8,260 nt of DNA from Candidatus Bathyarchaeota archaeon (GCA_030670615.1 DAOVBJ010000032.1:1-8260), one strand, 5' to 3'; shown: positions 1 to 6,046, counted from the stretch's first letter. Notes: generated from the sequence alone by a model not told the origin. Program-made: numbers and translations.

Positions 1-727
1 CATAAATTAAAGTAGAAGAATGATTTAGGTTTTTTACTTTCAAATCCATTTGCCAGTCGTTCATATCATCATGGATTCGCCATCCCATCGAATAATGCTT
101 CAGGAATTTGCTTAATATAGGAATTTTCCCTTCGTTGTCCGTGGTAATTGCCATGGCCGCGAGAGTGGGCATTACTGCCGCTGAAATATATCTGGAAGAT
201 TCTTTTAAAAACGATTCCGAGAACGGGTCAAAGCTGTGCTCGTAGTTGGATGTGAGGTTCCAGCTTTCATATTGCGCCAGCTCCTTGATATAATTTGCAA
301 GGTAATACCAGAACTTTGAATCTGGATCGCAAAGATCATCAAAAACCGCCAAATACCTATGACGATACATGTTTGCTAAAGCAAAATAATGAAGCTTTGA
401 TGAAGGCTCGTTATCTATAATGTCGTCATGAATAGTGGTAGCTATAAGAGAATAAACTAGCCCTAGCGCAAGCCTTCTTGTAGTCTGTTTGTTTGTAAGA
501 CCGAATGCTTCTGCAAACCAAAATACCGAATAGGGGATGGGCCTTCCTAAATAAGGATCAATTTTAATTATTCGAGCCTTATCGGATAATATTATGAGCC
601 GTTTTCTTACATAATATTCTGCAAGAAATTTTAATGAATTCGGATAAGTGAGACTCTCTTCTCGGATCCTTTCCCTTATCCAATTAATGTCCTTTGAAAA
701 ATCGGTGTATATTTCAGAACCGATCAA
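1..727 (-). CDS. Class I isoprenyl diphosphate synthase / terpene-synthase-like protein (3' end cut by window edge)
   Basis: Seen: an open minus-strand frame of 242 codons runs off the left edge. It carries two aspartate-rich motifs, DDIID at residues 101-105 (bases 413-427, preceded by His) and DDMND at residues 220-224 (bases 56-70). A GRP segment near residue 61 sits where prenyl synthases usually have GKxxRP. Known: class I trans-isoprenyl diphosphate synthases and terpene cyclases use two such motifs to bind Mg2+ and the allylic diphosphate. Inferred: it acts on an isoprenyl diphosphate, but chain-length synthase or cyclase cannot be decided; the weak GKxxRP argues against an ordinary GGPP synthase. 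The TTG at 725-727 is taken as start because an in-frame TGA lies just upstream and no ATG intervenes. The start falls 5 bases after the stop of the preceding small gene, suggesting coupled translation. The C-terminus is outside the window. Confidence 0.72.
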   Translation of the reverse strand, partial: MIGSEIYTDFSKDINWIRERIREESLTYPNSLKFLAEYYVRKRLIILSDKARIIKIDPYLGRPIPYSVFWFAEAFGLTNKQTTRRLALGLVYSLIATTIHDDIIDNEPSSKLHYFALANMYRHRYLAVFDDLCDPDSKFWYYLANYIKELAQYESWNLTSNYEHSFDPFSESFLKESSRYISAAVMPTLAAMAITTDNEGKIPILSKFLKHYSMGWRIHDDMNDWQMDLKVKNLNHSSTLIY

Positions 728-732
728 ATTAA

Positions 733-1053
733 TCAGAACATCATTGGATCGTCTTCATATCTTTTCTTGCTCTTAAGCTCGCTTTCCTGGGAATCCAAGC
801 TCTTGGCAATATCCTCAAGAACTTCTACTTCATAGCCTTTTGGAAGGGCAGCCATATCTGGCAACTTTCGGAGGAGTAATTCTGTTAAGATTAGTACTTC
901 CTTTTTTGCCTTTGTGCTTAGGGTTAGTCCTTCGGCTGCAAGTACTTTTACAGGATTAGCTAAAAAATGTACTCGAACTACTGCGTCTGAGTTCACTTTT
1001 ACGAAAAAACGTCTCAGCGAATCGGAGTTTGAGGTTGAAATGTAATCAGACAT
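733..1053 (-). CDS. Small unrecognised protein upstream of the isoprenoid synthase-like gene
   Basis: I do not recognise the family. The frame encodes 106 residues from the ATG at 1051-1053; an adjacent in-frame TTG at 1054-1056 would add one residue. There is no signal peptide or membrane segment. The middle is helical in character (residues about 30-65, rich in Leu, Ala and Lys) and the C-terminus is highly charged, ending in an acidic then Met-Met-Phe tail. A segment around residues 31-41 (FLANPVKVLAA) and a later LPKGYEVEVLED loosely resemble the wording of nitrile-hydratase-like leader peptides (NHLP), but this is a weak visual resemblance, not an assignment. It precedes the synthase-like gene by only 5 bases and probably shares its promoter, so a joint role (partner subunit or carrier/leader) is plausible. 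No clear Shine-Dalgarno site precedes the start, and the predicted transcript leader is very short. Confidence 0.6.
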   Translation of the reverse strand: MSDYISTSNSDSLRRFFVKVNSDAVVRVHFLANPVKVLAAEGLTLSTKAKKEVLILTELLLRKLPDMAALPKGYEVEVLEDIAKSLDSQESELKSKKRYEDDPMMF

Positions 1054-1084
1054 CAATATTCACAAATATGTATTTGCGTGTTTA

Positions 1085-1103
1085 TACTATAAGAATTTTT
1101 CGA
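1085..1103 (-). promoter_or_regulatory. Candidate TATA/BRE promoter for the minus-strand pair
   Basis: Read on the minus strand, an A-rich BRE-like stretch (CGAAAAA) is followed by TTCTTATAGT. The TATA core (TTATAG, 1087-1092) begins 39 bases before the ATG at 1053. Archaeal TATA boxes sit about 26 bases before the transcription start, which predicts a leader of roughly 10 bases and fits the lack of a Shine-Dalgarno site. The same AT-rich block reads TTTATACTATAAG on the plus strand and could also serve the divergent cas1. Confidence 0.4.
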
Positions 1104-1151
1104 ATCAGAAACAAGTCCTTGGTTATCAGATCCAGAGATTGGTAAGGCTTT

Positions 1152-1156
1152 GGAGG
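1152..1156 (+). promoter_or_regulatory. Ribosome-binding site of cas1
   Basis: GGAGG lies 7 bases before the ATG at 1164. It fixes that start, since an in-frame TAA lies just upstream (1143-1145). A well-preserved initiation site in front of a broken gene suggests recent inactivation. Confidence 0.6.
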
Positions 1157-1163
1157 AACAAGA

Positions 1164-2099
1164 ATGACCTCGTCGAAAACAGCCAAGTTACTCTTAGAAG
1201 GACGTGGCTCTTTTCTAGGAATGGAGAAAGGCTGTTTCGTCGTTAAAGATAAGCACGGAGAAGTGGGACGATATCCTCTCTTCGAAAAAGAGATTGGAGA
1301 AGTTATTCTGAAAAGCGGTAATGCTGTTTCAACGGGTGCTTTATCATCCCTAGGTTTTTGGGGTATTGATGTATTAATAACTACTCAGCGAGGACGCCCT
1401 GTTGCGATGTTGAAGAGTCTTGATGATGATTCCCATGTTAAAACCAGGCTTTGCCAATATGAAGCGGTCAATAACGAGAAAGGGGTACACATCGCTAAGC
1501 AGTTTGTTTTTGGGAAGTTCGATGGACAGAACAAGATCCTTCGCAAATATAACCTTACAACTCACGATTCAACATATTAAGAGAAGATTGGTAAGCTGAA
1601 AGCCAGTAAGTTGAATCCTACATTAAGACGACGATTGATGGCGTACGAATCCAAGTTCACGAAGCACTATTTTAACCAGATCTTCTCCTTGTTCCCAGAG
1701 AAGATAAGACCTGAAGGGAGAAGGACGTTTAAGGCGTATGATGGGACGAATAACCTCTTTAATCTGGCGTATGAGATGTTGAGTTGGAAGGTTCACCGAG
1801 CCTTGATCAAGGCGAAGCTTGAACCGTATCTCGGTTTCCTTCATTCAACGCAGTATGGGAAGCCTAGTTTGGTTTGCGATTTTCAAGAGTTGTATCGTCA
1901 TCTCATGGATGACTTTCTTATCCAGTATTGTCAGACGTTAGGTGCAAAGGATTTCATCGTGAAAACAGAGGATATGACGAGAAAGAAGAAGGGAAAAAGA
2001 GTTTATTTAAACGATGCACAAACCAGAGACTTGATGAAACAATTGAATAAGTTCTTTGAATCCTTTATTGAAGTTCCGAGCGCGCGCGCGCGACGCTAA
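1164..2099 (+). pseudogene. cas1: CRISPR-associated integrase Cas1, disrupted by an in-frame TAA and a 3' frameshift
   Basis: Cas1 is the metal-dependent integrase that, with Cas2, inserts spacers into CRISPR arrays. The N-terminal beta domain is encoded at 1164-1577 and the helical catalytic domain follows in the same frame to 2096. The family's triad is preserved: Glu (AYES, codon 1647-1649), His (FLHS, 1842-1844) and Glu fifteen residues after the His (DFQE, 1887-1889). A GGAGG site at 1152-1156 lies 7 bases before the ATG. A TAA at 1578-1580 splits the two domains in the linker, and the sequence reads on in the same frame without loss. The catalytic half has no ribosome site of its own before TTG 1611. 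The usual C-terminal segment after FFESFIEVP is missing: the frame ends just after a GC-dinucleotide tract. Cas1 identity is firm from motifs; pseudogene status assumes the assembly is correct and the stop is not suppressed. No cas2, cas4 or array is seen. Confidence 0.85.
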
Positions 2100-2452
2100 G
2101 AAATGAGGTAATAGATTACCTTGTGAGTCATGCAATCGAACCCTACAGGGAAGTCACGAATAGACTCATCAAAATGGTCAATGAGGATGCGTATAAACGG
2201 AAATAAAAGGTTGTAGAAGCTTTATCCCGACTCAACGAAATGATGGATGCTTGTGAAGTTCGCTACGTCGATAATCTATATCTTAAATTCATTAGTTCTA
2301 AATAAAAACATGAACGCTCTACTCTCATCATGAGCAATAAGGGTGAGAAGAGGGATCAATCTAAGAGGACTTTGAACAGAGGGACTGAACAGGTTCTTCA
2401 AGAAGCCAAGATTGTTGCTCGATGGGCTAAGAAGCCCTTCTACATTTCCTGA
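2072..2452 (+). pseudogene. Unidentified decayed coding sequence behind cas1
   Basis: This frame differs from that of cas1. It is open from 2072 and is interrupted only by TAA at 2204-2206 and 2303-2305 before ending at TGA 2450-2452. In AT-rich DNA of this length several stops of all three kinds would be expected, so the frame looks like former coding sequence. The translation is rich in charged residues and helix formers (EVIDYLVSHAIEPYREV near its start, QVLQEAKIVARWAKKPF near its end). I do not recognise it. It does not match the usual Cas1 C-terminus (IPRIRxGKRQ followed by INEEAxLLAKYLR), nor can I see Cas2 or the RecB motifs of Cas4. It may be a diverged Cas1 tail, a fragment of a neighbouring gene joined by recombination, or a mixture. 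The last piece, 2330-2452, could form a 40-residue ORF from ATG but has no ribosome site. Confidence 0.4.
2080..2092 (+). repeat. Alternating GC dinucleotide tract at the cas1 frameshift point
   Basis: Thirteen bases of uninterrupted GC alternation occur inside an otherwise AT-rich gene. The Cas1 frame terminates 4 bases later (TAA 2097-2099), while a second frame becomes open across the tract and continues for more than 100 bases. Such tracts can slip during replication and can adopt Z-DNA, so this is the natural place for the frame change. Confidence 0.7.
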
Positions 2453-2537
2453 ATAGCTAGCTAGCGACGCTGAGGCGTTAAGCCATCTGCCTATATCTTT
2501 ATTATTTCCCTATCCTTCCCCCCTTCAAGGGGGAAAA
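2453..2537 (+). promoter_or_regulatory. Intergenic promoter and leader region of the UbiA gene
   Basis: The segment starts with a short tandem AGCT repeat (2454-2465) and a weak 5-bp hairpin (2466-2479). A TATA-like CTATATCT at 2491-2498 is followed by a pyrimidine-rich run. With usual archaeal spacing, transcription would start near 2520, giving a leader of under 20 bases that includes the GGGGG ribosome site. The segment also marks the change from AT-rich accessory DNA to more G+C-rich housekeeping DNA. Confidence 0.4.
2519..2533 (+). promoter_or_regulatory. Hairpin overlapping the UbiA-gene ribosome-binding site
   Basis: CCCCC (2519-2523) can pair with GGGGG (2529-2533) around the five-base loop TTCAA. 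The GGGGG plus following A is also the only Shine-Dalgarno-like sequence before the GTG at 2538, 4 bases away. The ribosome site is therefore predicted to be sequestered if the transcript includes both arms. Confidence 0.4.
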
Positions 2538-3401
2538 GTGGGCAAAAACAAAGTAACAGCCTTTACGAGGCTTCTGCGGCCAATAAACAGCGTCATGATG
2601 GCGTTTGCAGTCATGATAGGAGCGGTCACCCTTCAAAAGAGCGTGTTTCCCATTACGCCTCTTCTCCTGGGATTTGTAACCGCCTTCACCTTAAACGGCG
2701 CCTCCATGGTGACTAATGATTACTGGGACAGAAGCGTCGACGCCATTAACGAACCCACCCGCCCCATACCGAGTGGCCAAGTCTCTACAGGCGAAGCCTT
2801 AACCTACGCCTCAATCCTGATCACCATAGGCTTGGCCTCGGCTTATCTGACAAATCTTGCTTGTCTATTCGTCGCAGTAATTTCCATCCTCGTCTCCTTG
2901 ACCTATAATACGAGGGGGAAGCAGATGGGACTCCTGGGTAACTTTATGGTAAGCGCGTGTGTAGCCATTCCCTTCATCTATGGAGGCCTCATTTATGGTG
3001 GAGTAGACTTCACCCAACGAGGGTTTGTCCTTGCTCTTTCCTTCTCGTTAATGGCCTTTCTATCAAACACGGGTAGGGAGGTAACCAAAGGGATAGCCGA
3101 CGTAGAAGGGGATAAAACGAGAAACGTTAGAACCCTCGCCATAAGACATGGTTCGAGGACAGCAGCCGCGATCAGCGTCGTGTTCTATATTCTCGCCATC
3201 GTCTTAAGCATGTTTGTTTGGCTGTTTGGCTGGGTTTCATGGTGGTATCTGCCACTGGTTATACTTGCCGACGCGGGCTTTATATGGTCCTCTTTAACGT
3301 TGCTACGGGATCATTCCAAGGAAAATGCTAAAAAGGTTAAAAGAATGGTTCTTGCTTGGATGTTAATAGGCCTCCTGGCCTTCATCGTCGGAGGGATTTA
3401 A
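2538..3401 (+). CDS. Digeranylgeranylglyceryl phosphate synthase, UbiA prenyltransferase family
   Basis: Catalyses, by family, transfer of the second geranylgeranyl group to 3-O-geranylgeranylglyceryl phosphate, an early membrane step of archaeal ether-lipid synthesis. The 287-residue product is strongly hydrophobic with about eight or nine membrane segments. The first UbiA aspartate motif is NDYWDRSVD at residues 60-68 (NDxxDxxxD), and the second is DVEGD at 188-192 within TKGIADVEGDKTRNVRTLA. The conserved Y-x4-K loop follows the first motif (Y123, K128). The N-terminal LLRPINSVMM is characteristic of the archaeal DGGGP synthase branch rather than menaquinone or haem O enzymes; the exact substrate is inferred. 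The start is GTG; the ribosome site is the GGGGG at 2529-2533. The stop lies 1 base before the hisS start, so the two are probably cotranscribed. Confidence 0.85.
   Translation: MGKNKVTAFTRLLRPINSVMMAFAVMIGAVTLQKSVFPITPLLLGFVTAFTLNGASMVTNDYWDRSVDAINEPTRPIPSGQVSTGEALTYASILITIGLASAYLTNLACLFVAVISILVSLTYNTRGKQMGLLGNFMVSACVAIPFIYGGLIYGGVDFTQRGFVLALSFSLMAFLSNTGREVTKGIADVEGDKTRNVRTLAIRHGSRTAAAISVVFYILAIVLSMFVWLFGWVSWWYLPLVILADAGFIWSSLTLLRDHSKENAKKVKRMVLAWMLIGLLAFIVGGI
3390..3395 (+). promoter_or_regulatory. Ribosome-binding site of hisS
   Basis: GGAGGG lies inside the last codons of the preceding UbiA gene, 7 bases before the GTG at 3403. This supports the non-ATG start of hisS and translational linkage of the two genes. 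Confidence 0.65.
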
Positions 3402-3402
3402 T

Positions 3403-4698
3403 GTGACGACCTATCGAACCGTTAGAGGAATGCGAGACTTCCTTCCAGCAGATCTGGCTAAACGCCGATTCGTCGAAGAGAAGGTTCGCGAATGCTTCAA
3501 CTTTTATGGGTACGACGAAGTCGAGACGCCAATCCTGGAATCCTTTGACCTGATCAGCGCCAAAGCGGGGGACGAGATCCGGCATCGAATGTACGCCTTC
3601 AAGGATCTAGGGGGACGGATGATCGCTCTGCGACCCGAAATCACCCCCTCCATCGCGAGAGTCGTCGCAAACAAGCTCCGTACCGAGGTCAAACCACTGA
3701 AACTTGGCTACATCGCCAACTGCTTCCGATACGACAACCCCCAGATGGGGCGTTACCGGGAGTTCTGGCAGGCTGGCTTCGAACTCTTTGGCTCAAGCCA
3801 CCCGGTGGCCGACGCCGAGGTCCTCGCGGTCAACAACGAGTTAATGAGGCGGCTGGGGTTCACCGACTTCTCCATCAAGATCGGCCACGTCGCCATCCTC
3901 CGCCAAGTCTTTACCGATGAAGGCGTGGCAGAAGCAGACCAAAATCGGTTGATGGAGCTCATGGACAAGCAGGAGCACACTAAGGCCTATCACCTCCTCA
4001 GCGACTTGAAGGTTTCAGACGATTGCCAGGCGACGATGAAGGGTCTCTTCAAGCTGAGGGGCACCGACTGGAAAAATCTCCTAGAGAAAGGCCGCCAGCT
4101 TTTGCAACAAAAGGAGGGAGCATTAGCGGCTTTGGACAATCTGGAAGCGATCATTGGCTTCACACGATCGCTCGGGGTGAAAACGGAGCTCTTCATGGAC
4201 CTCGGCTTCGCCAGAGGCTTAGAATACTATACGGGCATGATTTTTGAGGTTTTTGTCCCCGGGTTAGGCATTGCTCTTGGAGGAGGCGGACGATATGATC
4301 ACCTCGTTGAACTCTTCGGGGGAGAACCATTACCCGCCGTGGGATGCGCGCCGGGAATAGACCGGATCGCCTTGGCGCTGGAGAAGAAGGGTCTCTTCCC
4401 AGACCAGTTGACGCACGTGGAGAAGGTTCTCGTGGTATCCATCCAGAAGGAACTGTTGCCAAAGGCGTTGGAACTGGCGTCTAACCTGCGAAAACAGGGA
4501 GTTGCCGCCCACAACGAAGTGACGGGGAGAAGCGTGGGCTCCGCCCTATCCTACGCAGGTAAAAAGAATTACCGCTACGCGGTGCTCGTTGGATCGACTG
4601 AATTGGAGAGACAGTGTGTGATCCTCCGCGATATGAAAGCGGAAGCACAGAGGGAAGTCCCCATCACCAATCTCTTCAATGAAATAGCGTTCAGGTAA
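3403..4698 (+). CDS. hisS: Histidyl-tRNA synthetase (class II)
   Basis: Charges tRNA-His with histidine in the cytoplasm. The 431-residue length is normal for the family and all signature elements are in order. The N-terminal VRGMRDFLP is followed by ETPILESFDL (motif 1, about 41-50), LRPE (77-79 plus E) and the motif 2 loop GRYREFWQAGFELFG (116-130). The histidine-binding signature RGLEYYTG is at 271-278, the glycine-rich GGGGRYDHLVELFGG at 293-307, and motif 3 AVGCAPGIDRIALAL at 312-326. A C-terminal anticodon-binding domain spans about 340-431, with GRSVGSALSYAGKKNYRYA typical of HisRS. GTG start with GGAGGG 7 bases upstream, 1 base after the UbiA-family gene. Catalytic core and anticodon domain are both present, so it is a true synthetase rather than a HisZ-like paralogue. 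Confidence 0.96.
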   Translation: MTTYRTVRGMRDFLPADLAKRRFVEEKVRECFNFYGYDEVETPILESFDLISAKAGDEIRHRMYAFKDLGGRMIALRPEITPSIARVVANKLRTEVKPLKLGYIANCFRYDNPQMGRYREFWQAGFELFGSSHPVADAEVLAVNNELMRRLGFTDFSIKIGHVAILRQVFTDEGVAEADQNRLMELMDKQEHTKAYHLLSDLKVSDDCQATMKGLFKLRGTDWKNLLEKGRQLLQQKEGALAALDNLEAIIGFTRSLGVKTELFMDLGFARGLEYYTGMIFEVFVPGLGIALGGGGRYDHLVELFGGEPLPAVGCAPGIDRIALALEKKGLFPDQLTHVEKVLVVSIQKELLPKALELASNLRKQGVAAHNEVTGRSVGSALSYAGKKNYRYAVLVGSTELERQCVILRDMKAEAQREVPITNLFNEIAFR

Positions 4699-4700
4699 CC

Positions 4701-4733
4701 CCCTGTTCTGGTGGAACACACCTTATAACAGGG
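4701..4733 (+). other. Interrupted hairpin between hisS and the lysine-dehydrogenase-like gene
   Basis: CCCTGTT (4701-4707) is exactly complementary to AACAGGG (4727-4733). Inside, GGTG (4710-4713) pairs with CACC (4719-4722) around GAACA. The element lies 2 bases after the hisS stop. There is no T-run after it, so it is not a classic terminator. TTATAA at 4723-4728, partly in the 3' arm, could be the TATA box of the next gene. It may be a 3'-end processing or stability element, or a regulator site. Confidence 0.5.
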
Positions 4734-4754
4734 AGTCAACCTCCTGTACGATTA

Positions 4755-4760
4755 GAGGGA
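4755..4760 (+). promoter_or_regulatory. Ribosome-binding site deciding the TTG start at 4768
   Basis: GAGGGA ends 7 bases before TTG 4768-4770. The Rossmann strand of the protein begins directly after this codon, so the TTG is favoured over later starts. Confidence 0.55.
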
Positions 4761-4767
4761 TTAGAGA

Positions 4768-5916
4768 TTGAAAATCCTGACCATCGGCTGTGGCCACATC
4801 GGCTCAGTCATCGTAAGGGATCTAGCTGAAGCCCTGCCCTCAGCGGAGGTTACTATCTCCGATAGTAAACGGGAAAGGGCGAAGGAAATTGCGTCCAGGA
4901 TCGGCATGGATAAAGTTCGTTTCATGGAGCTAGACGTTTCCGACCGAGGAACCGTCGTTAAGGCTTTGACGGACTTCGACCTCGCGGTGGGGCTAACCCC
5001 CGGCAGGGTGGGCTATGGAGCGATCGACGCGGCGATTCAGGCAGGGGTGGACATGGTTGATCTTTCGTATATGTCGGAGGACCCCTTCACGTTGAATGAT
5101 GCGGCGTTAGACGCAGGGATCTGCGTGATCCCCGACTGTGGCGTCGCGCCTGGGCTGAGTAACCTTCTCGTGGGCAGGGCCGTCTCCCAGCTCGACGAGG
5201 TCCATGAGGTGTCCATCTTGGTCGGAGGCCTTCCTGAGACGCCGACTCCTCCACTGAACTACACGGTGACGTGGTGCGTTGAGGATCTGATAGAGGGATA
5301 CGTTCGAGACGCGTTGATCGTCAAGGACGGCAAGGTGGTCAAAGTGGAGGCGCTGGACGGCCTCGAGGACGTGGAGTTTCCGGGGGTTGGCAGGCTTGAA
5401 GCGTTTTACACCGATGGGCTGCGAACGTTACATCACACCGTGAAGGGCGTCCGAAACATGTGGGAAAAAACGCTGAGATACCCTGGCCACGTCGAGAAGA
5501 TCAAGGTGTTGCGGAGCCTCGGATTCTTTACTGAGACGCCCGTTGCGGTGGGGGATGATCGTGTCGTTCCCCGCGACCTTGCCACCGTTCTGTTGGGGCA
5601 GAGGTTGGGTGTGCCTGGGGTAAAAGATTTTTTAGCTCTGAGCGTTGCGGTGGAGGGCTACGCGAACGGCGTATCGACCCGTTACCTCTTTCGTCTTCTG
5701 GACCGGTACGATGAGAAGCAGGGGATAACCGCCATGGCTCGAACCACCGCGTACACGGCCTCCATCATCATCCAGCTCTTAGCCCAAGGCGTAATCAAAG
5801 AACGGGGCGTGGTTCCTCCTGAAGCCCTCGGTATGAACCGCGCTGTGTTCGACGCAGTCATGACGGAACTCGAGAAGAAAGGAATACGAGTTAACACAAG
5901 TGTGGAACATAATTAA
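4768..5916 (+). CDS. Saccharopine dehydrogenase superfamily oxidoreductase, L-lysine 6-dehydrogenase-like
   Basis: The 382-residue product begins with an NAD(P)-binding Rossmann fold: ILTIGCGHIGSVIVRDL has the GxGxxG pattern (G7, G9, G12), and Asp32 at the end of the second strand suggests NAD preference. The middle and C-terminal parts carry hallmarks I associate with bacterial L-lysine 6-dehydrogenases: IPDCGVAPGLSN (121-132), VGGLPETPTPPLNY (152-165), RYPGHVEK (237-244) and TAMARTTAYTASIIIQLL (321-338), then GVIKERGVVPPE. Those enzymes oxidise lysine to 2-aminoadipate semialdehyde with NAD+. Saccharopine reductase or carboxynorspermidine dehydrogenase are alternatives in the same superfamily, so the substrate is inferred. 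The gene has a TTG start with GAGGGA 7 bases upstream. It lies 69 bases after hisS behind a hairpin and may have its own promoter. It converges on nrdD. Confidence 0.75.
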   Translation: MKILTIGCGHIGSVIVRDLAEALPSAEVTISDSKRERAKEIASRIGMDKVRFMELDVSDRGTVVKALTDFDLAVGLTPGRVGYGAIDAAIQAGVDMVDLSYMSEDPFTLNDAALDAGICVIPDCGVAPGLSNLLVGRAVSQLDEVHEVSILVGGLPETPTPPLNYTVTWCVEDLIEGYVRDALIVKDGKVVKVEALDGLEDVEFPGVGRLEAFYTDGLRTLHHTVKGVRNMWEKTLRYPGHVEKIKVLRSLGFFTETPVAVGDDRVVPRDLATVLLGQRLGVPGVKDFLALSVAVEGYANGVSTRYLFRLLDRYDEKQGITAMARTTAYTASIIIQLLAQGVIKERGVVPPEALGMNRAVFDAVMTELEKKGIRVNTSVEHN

Positions 5917-5957
5917 CCTGCGCGTAGAGGTAAACCAAGCGTTTTCTGAGCCTGAGT

Positions 5958-6008
5958 GTCGTTCGTCTTCCCTGTAGCCTGAAGCGTAAACAGGGGTATA
6001 CGAATGAC
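5958..6008 (+). other. Long two-part stem-loop in the convergent intergenic region
   Basis: GTCGTTCGT (5958-5966) pairs with ACGAATGAC (6000-6008) over 9 bp with one G-U wobble. A small internal loop (CT opposite TAT) is followed by a second 7-bp helix, TCCCTGT (5969-5975) with ACAGGGG (5990-5996), closing a 14-base loop. The gap between the two convergent genes (5917-6046, 130 bases) holds nothing else clear apart from a tiny ORF. It could act as a terminator or 3'-end element for either gene or be part of a small structured RNA; there is no adjacent T-run on the plus strand. Confidence 0.5.
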
Positions 6009-6046
6009 GGAGGAAAGCGTATGTTGAGGCCATGTACGGCTGTTCC

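Noticed and set aside
1095..1110. TTCGAATC resembling a tRNA T-loop
   Set aside because: The flanks cannot form a 5-bp T-stem and no acceptor, D or anticodon arms are present.
1578..1580. Pyrrolysine or other known stop recoding in cas1
   Set aside because: Archaeal pyrrolysine uses TAG, whereas this stop is TAA, and intact genes in the window end in TAA.
1611..2099. Catalytic half of Cas1 as a separate intact gene
   Set aside because: It is in the same frame as the N-terminal half, begins mid-linker at a TTG with no ribosome site, and lacks the family's C-terminus; one disrupted gene explains it better.
2330..2452. Forty-residue ORF as a real small gene
   Set aside because: It has no ribosome site and continues in frame with decayed sequence upstream, so it is treated as part of the remnant.
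4193..4462. Minus-strand ORFs within hisS
   Set aside because: They are opposite the conserved histidine-binding and motif 3 regions, Arg/Ser/Pro-rich as typical antisense shadows.
5917..6046. tRNA or box C/D RNA in the convergent gap
   Set aside because: There is no cloverleaf, and no paired C (RUGAUGA) and D (CUGA) boxes at suitable spacing on either strand.
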